A stretch of DNA of 64,000 nucleotides, from assembly GCA_020633315.1 (NCBI GenBank), contig JACKDV010000005.1, positions 310,001 to 374,000 of the forward strand. Direction: 5' to 3'. Shown piece by piece: positions 41,455 through 51,378 of the stretch. The stretch is from Myxococcales bacterium. GTDB taxonomy: Bacteria > Myxococcota_A > Polyangia > Nannocystales > Nannocystaceae. A model generated the notes under the pieces. It was not told where the DNA came from. It saw only the letters and a program-made list of their open reading frames with translations, and made no database searches. The position numbers were made by a program, and so were the translations under genes. Numbering within the stretch: position 1 is the stretch's first letter; each line of letters starts with the position of its first letter.

Positions 41455-44400
41455 CTACTGGTAGGTGCAGACGTTGCCGAGGCAGCGGATGTCGTTGGCG
41501 GGGTCGTAGCCCTCGCAGTCCGCATCGACCACGCAGCTGTTGCTCATCGGCAGCTCGCACGAGTTGCTGCCGAGGTTGCAGGTCGCCCCCGCCCCGTACG
41601 CCCCGGTGCAGTCGGCGTCGCTGAAGCACGCCGGCTGACAGCTACCGAAGCTACAGACCTCGCCCACTCCGCACTCGTCGTCGTCGCGGCACTGGACGCA
41701 GACGAACAGGTCGAAGTCGCACTCGGCCCCGCCACACTCACCCGCGGAGTCCCCCGCGATGCAGGTCTGGCACTCCATCCCCATGCCGGGGAGGCAATCC
41801 ACGCAGAAGCCGTACACGCACTGCATGCTGCCCGGGCAATCCGCATCCAGGGCACAGTCGTTGCCGTAGACGTTCTGACCACAGCGGCCGTACTGATCAC
41901 ACCGTGCGTAGCCGGGGCAGGCCCCGCCCACGTCGCACGCCAGGGTGCACTCACCCGTCGGCTGGCAGAACTCGCCCGCCATCAGGTTGCAGTGCGCCTG
42001 CTCGGTGCAGCTCACACAGGCATCGATCTCGACGTTGCAGATGTGGTTGGTGTTGCACTGGCCATCGCCGCTGAAGCCCGTGCCGGGGTCATAGGCGCAG
42101 TGCTTGCAGCGGCCGCCCGGGATCTGGCAGTCCACGCAGTACCCATCCGCGCAACCGTAGTTGCCCATGCCACACTGGGCGCTGCCCGTGTCGCACTGCG
42201 AGCCCGGACCCGGCACACAGACCAGCAGGTCGGGATCGCACTCGGAGCCGCCTTCGCAGGGCATCGCGCCGTCGAGGGTGCAGGGCACGGGGACGCAGAC
42301 CCCGGCTCCGGCATCACACACCGCTCCCAGCGGGATGCAGGGAGTGTCGTCCGTGCACCCGGGCGGGCTGCAGATGCCCGTCATCGTGTCACAGGCCTGC
42401 GCCGGCGGGCAGTCGGTGTCGTCGTAGCAGTACGGAATGCACTGGTTCATGGCATCGCACTGCTCGCCGATCGGGCAGTCTCCATCGTCGAGGCAGCCGC
42501 CGCAGGTGTGCATCACCGGATCGCACACCCCCACCGGGCAGTCCCCGTCCACCAGACACTCCACGCACACCTGACCGCCCATCACGTCGCAGACCGGGGT
42601 CGGTGCCGAGCAGTCACCATCGTCCACGCACCCCACGCAAGCGTTGGGATCCGCCGCCACGTCACACACGCCTCCGGGGCAATCCCCGTCCACCAGGCAC
42701 GGCTCGCAGACGTTGGTCATCACGTCACAGAAGCCCATCGGGCAGTCCAAGTCGTCGAGGCATCCCACGCACACGTTGGGATCCGCCGCCACGTCGCACA
42801 CGCCTCCGGGGCAGTCCACATCGGTGACGCAGGTCTCGCAGACCATCGCCGCCGCGTCGCAGACCATGCCCATCGGGCAGTCGCCGTCCACCAAGCAGCC
42901 CACGCAGGTGTCGGTGGCGTGGTTGCACACCGGGGTGGCCCCGCCGCAGTCGCCATCGCCGACACACTCCACGCACACCTGGCCGCCCGCCACGTCGCAA
43001 GCGGGGGTCGGCGGCGCGCAGTCGCCATCGTCGACACACTCCACGCAGACGTGGCTCGGGTCGCACACCGTGCCCATCGGGCAGTCACCGTCCACCACAC
43101 ACTCCACGCAGAGCTGAGCCCCCGTGTCGCAGACCGGCGTGGCGCCACCACAGTAGCTGCTGTTGGTGCACTCCACGCAGACCTGGGGACCGAGGTCACA
43201 GGCCGGGGTGGGCGCAGAGCAGTCGCCGTCGTCGAGGCAGCCCACGCACAGGTTCGGATCCGAGGCCGTGTCGCACAGCTCGCCCGGCGCACAGTCGGCA
43301 TCCACGAGGCACTCCTCGCAGACGTTGGTCATCGGGTCGCAGTGCTGCCCCATCGGGCAATCACCGTCGTTCAGACAGCCCACGCACGCGTTCGGGTCCA
43401 TGCCCGTGTCGCACACGCCCATCGGGCAGTCCCCGTCCACGAGGCACACCTCGCAGACCATGGCCCCGGTGTCGCAGACCATGCCCATCGGGCAGTCCGC
43501 GGTCACCAGGCAGCCCACGCAGGTGTCGGTGGTGGGGTTGCACGCCGGGGTGGGCGCACTGCAATCGCCGTTGTCGACACACTCCACGCACTGCTGCACG
43601 GTGAGGTCACAGACCGGGTTGGCCGGGTCCGTGCAGTCGGCATTGGTCACGCAGCCCACGCAGCTGTTGGTGCTCGGGTCGCAGGCCGGGTTGGCCGGAT
43701 CCAGGCAGTCCGCGCTGGTCAGGCACTCCACGCAGGCCTGAGCCATCGTGTCGCAGACCGGCGTGCTCCCACCGCAGTAGGTGCTGTTGACGCACTCCAC
43801 GCAGGTCATCACCCCCAGATCGCAGGCCGGGTTGGCCGGATCCGTGCAGTCGGCATCGCTCAGGCAGCCCACGCACTCGTTGGGGTTGGCGCCCAGGTTG
43901 CACACCCCACCGGGGCAATCCGCGTCGACCAGACAGGGCTCGCATACCTGGGTCATCAGGTCGCAGAACGGCGTCGGCGCGTTGCAGTCCGTGTCGTCGA
44001 CACAGCCCACGCAGGCGTTGGGATCGGCCGTCGTGTCGCAGACCATGCCCGGTCCGCAGTCGCCGTCAGTGAGGCAGACCTCGCAGACGTTGGTGGCCAT
44101 GTCGCAGACCTCGCCCATCGCGCAGTCCGCATCCACCACGCACTCCACACAGACCTGACCGCCGGCCACGTTGCAGACCGCCTCCGGCGGGGAGCAGTCG
44201 GCATCGTCCACGCAGTCCACACACAGCTGAGCCGCGGTGTCGCAGTTGGGCGTGGGCTCGCTGCAGTGCATGTCGCTCAGGCAGGGCACGCAGACGTTGG
44301 GATCGGGTCCGAGGTCACACGCCGGGTTGGCCGGATCGCTGCAGTCGGCGTCGCTCAGACAGCCAGTGCAGGTGTTGATCGCGGTGTCGCACACCGGGTT

Positions 44401-45270
44401 GGCCGGATCGCTGCAGTCGGCGTCGCTCAGACAGCCCACGCAGACCTGCGCGGTCGGGTCACAGACCGGCATCGCCGGGTCCGTGCAATCGGAGTCCACC
44501 AAGCAGCCCACGCAGGTGTTGGGATCTTGGTTGGTGTCACAGACCGGCGTCGGGTCGGCGCAGTCGCCATCGTCGAGACAGCCCTCGCAGACGTTGGTCG
44601 TCGGATCACAGACCATGCCCATCGGGCAGTCCGTGTCGACGATGCAGCCCACGCACATGTGGCGATCGGTGCAGACGCCCATGGGGCAATCCTCGTCGTC
44701 CACGCACACCACACAGGTGCTGTCGTCGGGATTGCACACCGGGGTGGGCGCCTCGCAGTCGTCATCCACCAGGCAGTCCACGCAGATGCTACTCGAGGTG
44801 TCGCAGACCTCGCCCGTGGGACAGTCGTCGTCGCCCAGGCAGTCCACGCAGACGTGGATGCTCGGGTCGCAGACCCCCTCGGCACAGTCCTCGTCGATCG
44901 CACAGCCGAGGATGCAGCTGTCGTCGTCGGAGCAGTACTCGCCGAGCGGGCAGACGTCGTTGTCCGGCGTGCAGGGCACGCAGGTCTCGGTGTCGAGGTC
45001 GCACACCGGAGTGTCGCCGCCGCAGTCCTCGTCGCCATCACAGCCACCCCCGCCTGCGGTGCCGGCCGTGGTGTCGACGCCGGTGGTGGGGATCATCGTC
45101 GTGCCGCTGTCCCCCGCCGAGCCACCGCCGCTGCCGTCGGGGACGATCTGGCACTTCTCTCCGCGCGGCCCGAAGCCGTCGTCGAGGCAGGGATCGCCAC
45201 ACGCGGCCACCGTCAGCGGTACCGCGAGCCCAACAAGACGTAGGAACAATGGTTTCAAGCGAGGGGTCAT
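41455..45270 (-). CDS. Giant Cys-rich modular lipoprotein
   Basis: 1271 residues starting at ATG 45270. The signal ends LTVAAC, followed by a Gly/Ser/Thr linker. About 36 modules of 25-32 residues come next, each built on CVxCLxDxDC, a P-rich middle, V/ACD and a second C (for example CVGCLSDADCSDPANP). The C-terminal 250 residues have longer, more divergent Cys-rich repeats and end in CLGNVCTYQ. The regular Cys pairs suggest a stiff disulfide-bonded rod on the outer surface. Related arrays are common in Nannocystaceae; the function is not known. The OmpA-like gene lies 97 bp upstream on the same strand. Confidence 0.88.
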   Translation of the reverse strand: MTPRLKPLFLRLVGLAVPLTVAACGDPCLDDGFGPRGEKCQIVPDGSGGGSAGDSGTTMIPTTGVDTTAGTAGGGGCDGDEDCGGDTPVCDLDTETCVPCTPDNDVCPLGEYCSDDDSCILGCAIDEDCAEGVCDPSIHVCVDCLGDDDCPTGEVCDTSSSICVDCLVDDDCEAPTPVCNPDDSTCVVCVDDEDCPMGVCTDRHMCVGCIVDTDCPMGMVCDPTTNVCEGCLDDGDCADPTPVCDTNQDPNTCVGCLVDSDCTDPAMPVCDPTAQVCVGCLSDADCSDPANPVCDTAINTCTGCLSDADCSDPANPACDLGPDPNVCVPCLSDMHCSEPTPNCDTAAQLCVDCVDDADCSPPEAVCNVAGGQVCVECVVDADCAMGEVCDMATNVCEVCLTDGDCGPGMVCDTTADPNACVGCVDDTDCNAPTPFCDLMTQVCEPCLVDADCPGGVCNLGANPNECVGCLSDADCTDPANPACDLGVMTCVECVNSTYCGGSTPVCDTMAQACVECLTSADCLDPANPACDPSTNSCVGCVTNADCTDPANPVCDLTVQQCVECVDNGDCSAPTPACNPTTDTCVGCLVTADCPMGMVCDTGAMVCEVCLVDGDCPMGVCDTGMDPNACVGCLNDGDCPMGQHCDPMTNVCEECLVDADCAPGELCDTASDPNLCVGCLDDGDCSAPTPACDLGPQVCVECTNSSYCGGATPVCDTGAQLCVECVVDGDCPMGTVCDPSHVCVECVDDGDCAPPTPACDVAGGQVCVECVGDGDCGGATPVCNHATDTCVGCLVDGDCPMGMVCDAAAMVCETCVTDVDCPGGVCDVAADPNVCVGCLDDLDCPMGFCDVMTNVCEPCLVDGDCPGGVCDVAADPNACVGCVDDGDCSAPTPVCDVMGGQVCVECLVDGDCPVGVCDPVMHTCGGCLDDGDCPIGEQCDAMNQCIPYCYDDTDCPPAQACDTMTGICSPPGCTDDTPCIPLGAVCDAGAGVCVPVPCTLDGAMPCEGGSECDPDLLVCVPGPGSQCDTGSAQCGMGNYGCADGYCVDCQIPGGRCKHCAYDPGTGFSGDGQCNTNHICNVEIDACVSCTEQAHCNLMAGEFCQPTGECTLACDVGGACPGYARCDQYGRCGQNVYGNDCALDADCPGSMQCVYGFCVDCLPGMGMECQTCIAGDSAGECGGAECDFDLFVCVQCRDDDECGVGEVCSFGSCQPACFSDADCTGAYGAGATCNLGSNSCELPMSNSCVVDADCEGYDPANDIRCLGNVCTYQ

Positions 45271-45367
45271 GGCTGACTTCCTGTTGCTCGTCGCACCCCC
45301 GAAGCGGGGCGTGGATGTTCGCGACATGGTGGGGGCGAGGTTCCGCCCGGTTCGGCTCGATGGCTAG

Positions 45368-46927
45368 CTACTGGATGATCTTGAACTCGATGCGTCGGTT
45401 CTTGGCCCGACCCTTCTTGCTCTTGTTGGTGTCGATGGGCTCGTCGGGGCCCGCTCCGCGGGTCTTGATCCGAGCCGTGTCGACGCCCTTCGACACGAGG
45501 TAGTCGCGCACCGCGTCGGCGCGCGCCTGCGACAGCTCGATGTTGTGCTCGCGGTTGCCCACGTCGTCGGTGTGACCGGAGACCTCCACCTTCACGTCGG
45601 GGAACTTCAGCAGCACGTCGATCGCCGCATCGAGGGTGGGCTTGGACTTGGGCTGGATGACCGCCTCGTCCGTCTGGAAGCGGATGCCCTCGATCACGCC
45701 GGTGAACCTCTGCACCTCGATCGGCACCTCGTCGGGGCAGCCGTCGCCGTCCTGGTAGCCGTTGGCCGTCTCGGGCTCCTCGATGCACTCGTCGACGTCG
45801 TCGTAGATCCCGTCGCCGTCGGTGTCGCGGATCGGGCAGCCGTCGGGCTCCACCCCCGCCTCCTCCACGCAGGCGTCGTCGTCGTCGGGGAAGCCATCGC
45901 CGTCCTTGTCGCGGACCGGGCAGCCATCGGGCGCCACCCCGGCCTCCTCCACGCAGGAGTCCTCGGGATCCATGAAGCCGTCGCCGTCGGTGTCGCGGAT
46001 CGGGCAGCCGTCGGGCGCCACCCCGGCCTCCTCCACGCAGGCGTCGTCGGGATCGAGGAAGCCGTCGCCGTCGGTGTCGGGCGGCGGGGGCGGAGGCGCG
46101 GGCTTGGGCCGCCCGAGCACCAGCGCGAACGACAGCAGCGCCTCGAAGTTGTGGTTCTGAAAGGTGGCGTCGACCGACTGCTTGTGGCTCACCACGTCGC
46201 GCAGGTCGATCCGCAGCTGGGTGCGGCGGCTCAGGTAGAGCTTGGCACCGCCGCCGAAGTAGAGCGAGGGGTCGACGTCGTTGCCGAGCGCGGCCCGATC
46301 GCTGGAGACCGCGAGCGCCCCGGCCCCCAGCACCACGAAGGGAGTGATGCTCCACTTGGGGATCTGCCCGATGAGCCCTCCGCGTACCGTCCACAGCGTG
46401 GCCGAGACGTCCGTGTCGGTGTGGGTGGGCATCACTGCCCCCTCGACCTCGATGCCGAGGAAGCGCAGCGGCAGGTAGCTCACCCGTGCGCCGATCTCGG
46501 GAGCCACCGTGGCCAGGCCATGGAAGCCCTGGTCGGGCAGGTCGAGGTCGGCCTCGAAGAGCTCGTGGTTGGCACCTGGCAAGTAGACGCCGCCGAAGAT
46601 CCCGAGCTCGACCAGGTTGCGGGTGGGCGGCCAGCGACGGATCCACGGGGTGGTCGAGCCCGAGTCGCCCTTGGCCTCCTTGCCATTCTTGCCCTTGCCC
46701 TTCTTGCCCTTGCCGTCCGTGTCGGCCTCGGCGGCCCCATCCTTCTTCTTGCTCTTCTTGCCCTTGGCCCCGAGCCTCACCGAGCCCGATGCGCTGGCCT
46801 CCCCCTCGGCCTCCGCCTCTTCGGGAGCGAATGTGTCGGAATCATCGTTCTGCAGGCCATGAGCGGCAGAAACACCATCGACGGCCAACACGGAGGAGAT
46901 GACGATCAGCGGAAATATCGGTGCCAT
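45368..46927 (-). CDS. OmpA-family outer-membrane protein with TSP3 repeats
   Basis: 519 residues. A signal peptide (MAPIFPLIVISSVLAVDGVSA) is followed by a Lys/Gly-rich linker (KKSKKKDGAAEADTDGKGKK) and a roughly 200-residue beta-barrel-like region (about 90-290). Four calcium-binding thrombospondin type 3 units follow (DTDGDGFLDPDDAC and relatives). The OmpA peptidoglycan-binding domain ends the protein (VSGHTDDVGNREHN, LSQARADAVRDYL). It would anchor the outer membrane to the cell wall. An in-frame TTG at 46945 is the only longer start; ATG 46927 gives the proper signal peptide. Confidence 0.92.
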   Translation of the reverse strand: MAPIFPLIVISSVLAVDGVSAAHGLQNDDSDTFAPEEAEAEGEASASGSVRLGAKGKKSKKKDGAAEADTDGKGKKGKGKNGKEAKGDSGSTTPWIRRWPPTRNLVELGIFGGVYLPGANHELFEADLDLPDQGFHGLATVAPEIGARVSYLPLRFLGIEVEGAVMPTHTDTDVSATLWTVRGGLIGQIPKWSITPFVVLGAGALAVSSDRAALGNDVDPSLYFGGGAKLYLSRRTQLRIDLRDVVSHKQSVDATFQNHNFEALLSFALVLGRPKPAPPPPPPDTDGDGFLDPDDACVEEAGVAPDGCPIRDTDGDGFMDPEDSCVEEAGVAPDGCPVRDKDGDGFPDDDDACVEEAGVEPDGCPIRDTDGDGIYDDVDECIEEPETANGYQDGDGCPDEVPIEVQRFTGVIEGIRFQTDEAVIQPKSKPTLDAAIDVLLKFPDVKVEVSGHTDDVGNREHNIELSQARADAVRDYLVSKGVDTARIKTRGAGPDEPIDTNKSKKGRAKNRRIEFKIIQ

Positions 46928-47057
46928 GGGTAACCGCAGATTCAATTACAGACAGTATCAACTCACGATCAGTGACACCACCCACAATCCCCTCCGGGCG
47001 CTTTCAGCCGGTTTCGATTTCCGGTCGAGCCGGTGGCTCACTGGTGCCGAGTCGTCG

Positions 47058-47477
47058 TCAGGAGAGACCGGCCATGCGCAGCACGTCCTTGGTGCGCTTG
47101 CCCAGCTCGGCTCGAGTCTCGGAGTGCACGAGGGTCATCGCATCGTCCAGCGGCACGTCGCCCGCCCATGCGTCGACGAGCATGTCCCCGGGTAGCTCGC
47201 GACGGAGCATGCGATACGCGTGGGAGGCCGCGTAGAGATCGTCCATCAGACCCAGGGGACCCAGCTCCGCCTCGGGCATCACGTCGTCGGGCACCACGAA
47301 GTACGCGAGCACCGAGGTGACCACCGACCGGGCGGTGCGGGGCAGGCGGGGATCGACCAGCAGGCGAGCGAAGAAGCTGAACACCTCGGGCGCGAGCCTC
47401 ACGGCCTGCTGCCGTGAGCCCTCGTACTCGTGCACGAAGCGGTACAGGGCCGCCGCGTAGTCGGGGACCTCGAACAC
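47058..47477 (-). CDS. DUF1232 (YkvA-like) protein
   Basis: 139 residues from GTG 47477. The segment VLAYFVVPDDVMPEAELGPLGLMDDLYAA is the conserved core of DUF1232, normally a membrane-associated helix pair (YLxxPxDxxPD). Function unknown. Independent of its neighbours, with about 130 bp on the OmpA side and 74 bp before the FG-GAP/RTX gene. Confidence 0.85.
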   Translation of the reverse strand: MFEVPDYAAALYRFVHEYEGSRQQAVRLAPEVFSFFARLLVDPRLPRTARSVVTSVLAYFVVPDDVMPEAELGPLGLMDDLYAASHAYRMLRRELPGDMLVDAWAGDVPLDDAMTLVHSETRAELGKRTKDVLRMAGLS

Positions 47478-47550
47478 CGTCGCCCATTATCCCGGACCCG
47501 ACGATGCCGGGCCACGGAAAGTCCACGGGACGAATGCGCTCGTGCGCGGA

Positions 47551-50085
47551 TCACAGGGTGACCGCGGGGATCAGCGGCTCGACCACCTCGAGCACCAGTA
47601 CGCCGTTCGACCAGGTGTGGACGCCCCCCGCGACGCCTTCGTCGACGAAGCCGGCCCCGCTCAGATCGACCTCGAGGGTGTCGCCCGCGTCTCCGAGCAC
47701 GCGCAGCGTGTGGGAAGGTCCCACCATGGCTCGAAGGTCGCGCAGCTCCATGGTGAGCAGGTTGTCGCCGGTCCCGGTGATGTCGAAGACCTCGATGTCC
47801 CGGATCGCGGCGTCGATGATCACGCCCAGGTCGAGCTGGACCCCGCCGTCCTCGAAGGCCAGGGTGTCGTAGCCGCTCCCCCCTCGCACCCGGAACAGCT
47901 GACCCGAGCGCACGCCGATGAGGTCGTCGCCCGCTCCCGCGTAGAGCACGTCGGATCCGCCCTCGCCGTGGATCTCGTCGGCCCCCGCCCCCGCGACGAT
48001 CACGTCGAGGCCGGGGCCGCCCACCAGCACGTCGTCACCGTCGTCGCCGAGCTGGGTGAGCGCGCCGCTGAGGTTGCCCCCCAGCACCACGTAGCTGCGG
48101 CCGGCATCGACCCCGGAGGGCGGGTTGGCTCGACGCGCCGAGATCACCAGGTCACCGAAGCCATCGCCGTCCACGTCTCCCGCCCCGCCGACCGCCCAGC
48201 CCAGCTCGTCGTTGGCCGCCTCGGCGACCAGCGAGAAGCCGCCCAGGCGCACGGTGAGATCGGCCAGGGGCACGCCCGCGCCGTCGGACTTGCCGAACAC
48301 CACGTAGCCGCGGCCCGAGTAGAGCCCGGGCATGTCCATGTTGGGGGTGCCCAGGCCGAGGTCGGCGAAGCCATCGCCGTCCATGTCGCCGGGGCCGGCC
48401 ACCGCAAGCCCGAGGAAGTCCACGGTGCTCTCGCCGTCGACCACGAAGCCGCCCGCCCCGGTGGCCACGTTGGCCAGCAGCACGGTGGACGAGTCGGCCT
48501 TGCCGAACACCACGTAGGTGCGCCCCTGCAGCAGCAGGTCGTCCTCGTCGTAGGGCACGCCCACCGCCACGTCGGAGCGGCCGTCGCCGTTGACGTCGCC
48601 CAGCCCCGCGATCGCGGTGCAGGCCTCGTCGAGGGCCGCGACGCCGTCGATGAAGAAGCCGCCCGCCCCCAGCGAGCTCACGTCGATCGGATTGGTGCTG
48701 GTGCGGCCGAAGACCACGTAGCAGCGACCCGAGTTGCTGTTGCCCCCCGCGTTGGCCAGCTGCGCGCCCACCAGCACGTCGGCCAGGCCGTCGCCGTTGA
48801 CGTCGCCGGCCCCCGCCACGGTGGTGCCGGAGTTGTCGTCGAAGCCCGCCCCGCGCACCACGAAGCCGCCCACGCCCAGGTACACGTCGGCCAGCGCCAC
48901 CGCGGTGGTGTCGGCTTTGCCGTGCACCACGTAGGTCCGCCCCGCGCCGGGGATCGGACCGCCCTCGGGTGCGCCCACCATCAGATCGGCTCGACCGTCG
49001 CCATCCACGTCGCCGGCCCCCGCCACGGCCGTGCCCGCGTCCTCGCCGGTCACGTCGCCCTCGAGCACGAAGCCGCCGATGCCCATCGCCACGTCGGCCA
49101 GCGCCACCGCGGCGCCGTCGGCCTTGCCGTGCACCAGGTAGGCGCGCCCGGCCGGGCCGGCTCCCGGCGCCCCGATCAGCACGTCGGCCAGGCCGTCGCC
49201 GTCCACGTCGCCCACGATCGCGGCCGAGGTGCCCGCCCCGTCGCCCGCGACCTCGCCCTCGATCACGAAGCCCCCCGTGCCGGCCGAGACGTCGGCGAGC
49301 TCGACCGGAGGTCCCGCCACGCGACCGTGCACCACCCAGATCCGCCCCGCGCCACCCGGGACCAGCGGCGTGGTGACCAGCAGATCGTCGAGGCCATCGC
49401 CGTTCACGTCGCCGCCGCCCGCCACCCAGAAGCCCGACTCGTCGTCGGCCAGCTCGCCGTCGATCACGAAGCCGTCCACGCCGGCCACCAGCGCGTCCAT
49501 GCCCACCGCGACCGGGCCCACCGAGACCCGGGCCGTGCCCATCGCGATCCCCCCGGAGGCGTCGCTCACCGTGTAGCCGAAGCGGTCGTCGCCCACGAAG
49601 CCGGCCGCGGGCTGGTACTCGAAGCTGCCGTCGGGCTGCATGGTGATGGTGCCTCCCCCCGCGCTCATCGCATCGAAGGCATCCACGCTCAGCGCCTCGC
49701 CCTCGGGATCGACGTCGTTGGCCAGCACGCCCGCGGCGGCATCGACCACCAGCGGCGCCGCGTCCTCGCGCACGAAGTAGAGGTCGTCGCTCGGCTCGGG
49801 CGGGAGGTTGGGCTCGCCGCTGCTCGACTCCGAGCCGGTGCCGGTCGAGTCCACCGCCGAGGTGGCCTCGCCGCTCGAGCCGGTGGAGTCCAGGCCCATG
49901 GTCGCGCTGCCGGTCGATCCCGTGGCGTCGGTGTCCGGCGGCGCCTCGGTGGTGCCGCTGTCTCCGGGTCCCGTGCCCGTGCCCATGGGAGTGACCGTTT
50001 GGTCGTCTCCACAACCAACCATGCTCGCCGCTGCCACCCACATCGCGCCCACCAGGGCCACTCGACCACGACCAACCATGCGCAT
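47551..50085 (-). CDS. Integrin-like FG-GAP lipoprotein with Ig-like and RTX segments
   Basis: 844 residues. The lipobox is ASMVGC (Cys25), followed by an 80-residue Ser/Thr/Gly/Asp linker. A cadherin/Ig-like module with VLANDVDPEGEAL comes next, then seven FG-GAP blades (repeats of FVxxGE, AGAGDVDGDGRADLMVGAP and YVVHGKAD). Two or three RTX-like nonapeptide calcium repeats (VAGAGADEIHGEGGSDVLYA, GAGDDLIGV) precede a terminal beta domain. It looks like a calcium-stabilised surface adhesin or enzyme scaffold. ATG 50085 gives the signal peptide; the longer frame runs into the divergent gene. Confidence 0.88.
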   Translation of the reverse strand: MRMVGRGRVALVGAMWVAAASMVGCGDDQTVTPMGTGTGPGDSGTTEAPPDTDATGSTGSATMGLDSTGSSGEATSAVDSTGTGSESSSGEPNLPPEPSDDLYFVREDAAPLVVDAAAGVLANDVDPEGEALSVDAFDAMSAGGGTITMQPDGSFEYQPAAGFVGDDRFGYTVSDASGGIAMGTARVSVGPVAVGMDALVAGVDGFVIDGELADDESGFWVAGGGDVNGDGLDDLLVTTPLVPGGAGRIWVVHGRVAGPPVELADVSAGTGGFVIEGEVAGDGAGTSAAIVGDVDGDGLADVLIGAPGAGPAGRAYLVHGKADGAAVALADVAMGIGGFVLEGDVTGEDAGTAVAGAGDVDGDGRADLMVGAPEGGPIPGAGRTYVVHGKADTTAVALADVYLGVGGFVVRGAGFDDNSGTTVAGAGDVNGDGLADVLVGAQLANAGGNSNSGRCYVVFGRTSTNPIDVSSLGAGGFFIDGVAALDEACTAIAGLGDVNGDGRSDVAVGVPYDEDDLLLQGRTYVVFGKADSSTVLLANVATGAGGFVVDGESTVDFLGLAVAGPGDMDGDGFADLGLGTPNMDMPGLYSGRGYVVFGKSDGAGVPLADLTVRLGGFSLVAEAANDELGWAVGGAGDVDGDGFGDLVISARRANPPSGVDAGRSYVVLGGNLSGALTQLGDDGDDVLVGGPGLDVIVAGAGADEIHGEGGSDVLYAGAGDDLIGVRSGQLFRVRGGSGYDTLAFEDGGVQLDLGVIIDAAIRDIEVFDITGTGDNLLTMELRDLRAMVGPSHTLRVLGDAGDTLEVDLSGAGFVDEGVAGGVHTWSNGVLVLEVVEPLIPAVTL

Positions 50086-50170
50086 AGGACGATGGTAGCC
50101 CTCGACGAGCCCCGCGGGCAGCCGCGAGCCCCGACCTGCGCTCCGACTGTGGTACTCATCGAATGCGACC

Positions 50171-51349
50171 ATGCCCACGGGATGCGTAGCCCTGCTGCTC
50201 ACCCTCGGGATCGGTCCCGTGCTGGGGGAGGCGGCGGGCACCGACCCCATGGAGTTCGTGGCCGAGCCGGATCTCGACGAGCTCGAGGCCGAGGCCGACG
50301 AAGGGCTGCCGCTGGTGAGCTCGCTGGCCGAGGTGCTGGCCGCAGCGCCGGCCGTGGAGATCCCGGCGCGCCCCACCCTGGTGCGTCACCGGATCCGCCC
50401 CCGCGAGCGACTCACCCACATCGCCATCCGCTACGGAGTGCGACGCGAGGACCTGCTGCGCTGGAACCCCAGCCTGGCCGACGACGAGGAATTCCCCAGC
50501 GGCCGCCGCACCCTCAAGGTCAAGGCACGTCGCCTGCCGCCGCCGCGGGTGAAGGTGCGCTACGTGGTGCAGGCGGACGAGGACTGGATGGACGTGGCGG
50601 TGAAGTTCCACGTGCCGCACCGCGACCTGCACGCCTACAACTGGAACCTCCGCACGCTGCAGCCGGGCCAGGAGATCACCCTGTGGATCGATCCCGGCTG
50701 GCCGCAGACCCTGCACCCGGGCGAGGGCCCGCCGGTGCCCGAGCGCTTCGACGTACCCATGGGTGCCCTGAGCGTGGGTCGGCCCAACCGCGGGCGCCTG
50801 CAGGACGGCGTGCTGCTGCCCCTGAGCGACCTCTACACCCGCAAGGAGCCCACCTCGGGGCTGTGGGGGAGCAGCCATGCCATCCTGCAGATCCACCGCG
50901 CCTTCGCGATCTTCCGCCACGACACCGGCTACGAGGGCGAGGTGGTGATCGGCGCGCTGAGCCGCCGCCGCGGCGGTCGCTTCTCGCCGCACGTCTCGCA
51001 CCAGAGCGGGCGAGACATCGACATCCGCCTGCCGCTGTGGCCCGGGGCGGATCCCGACGGCTCGCCGAGCATCGACGAGATCGACTGGTACGCCGCCTGG
51101 GGCCTGGTGCGGGCGTTCATCGACACGGGAGAGGTCGACACGATCTTCCTCGACGTCAGCCGCCACCGCTTCCTCTACGAGGCGGCGCGCGGCATGGGCG
51201 AGACTCCCGAGAGCCTCGAGGCGGTGATCAAGTGGCCGCGCTGGAGCGGCGACAGCCGCCCGGTGGTCCGGCACTCCAAGGGACACGACACGCACATCCA
51301 CGTGCGGATCAAGTGCGGCCCCGACGAGCCCCGCTGCCGCAAGCGCTGA
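50171..51349 (+). CDS. LysM and MepA-type murein endopeptidase
   Basis: 392 residues. A signal-like N-terminus is followed by two LysM-like modules (residues about 70-180: HRIRPRERLTHIAIRYGV and VRYVVQADEDWMDVAVKFHV) and a peptidase M74 domain. The zinc ligands follow the MepA spacing: HVSHQSGRDID, with the second His seven residues before the last Asp, and HDTHIH near the end. MepA cleaves the D-alanyl-meso-DAP crosslinks of peptidoglycan. The LysM repeats would hold the enzyme to the wall. Divergent from the FG-GAP/RTX gene. Confidence 0.9.
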   Translation: MPTGCVALLLTLGIGPVLGEAAGTDPMEFVAEPDLDELEAEADEGLPLVSSLAEVLAAAPAVEIPARPTLVRHRIRPRERLTHIAIRYGVRREDLLRWNPSLADDEEFPSGRRTLKVKARRLPPPRVKVRYVVQADEDWMDVAVKFHVPHRDLHAYNWNLRTLQPGQEITLWIDPGWPQTLHPGEGPPVPERFDVPMGALSVGRPNRGRLQDGVLLPLSDLYTRKEPTSGLWGSSHAILQIHRAFAIFRHDTGYEGEVVIGALSRRRGGRFSPHVSHQSGRDIDIRLPLWPGADPDGSPSIDEIDWYAAWGLVRAFIDTGEVDTIFLDVSRHRFLYEAARGMGETPESLEAVIKWPRWSGDSRPVVRHSKGHDTHIHVRIKCGPDEPRCRKR

Positions 51350-51378
51350 GCCCGAGGGGCCGTGCTAGGGTGACGCTC

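Noticed and set aside
41404..45243. 1279-codon frame opposite the Cys-rich gene
   Set aside because: Its repeats are only the reverse complement of the Cys modules; no start signal or domain.
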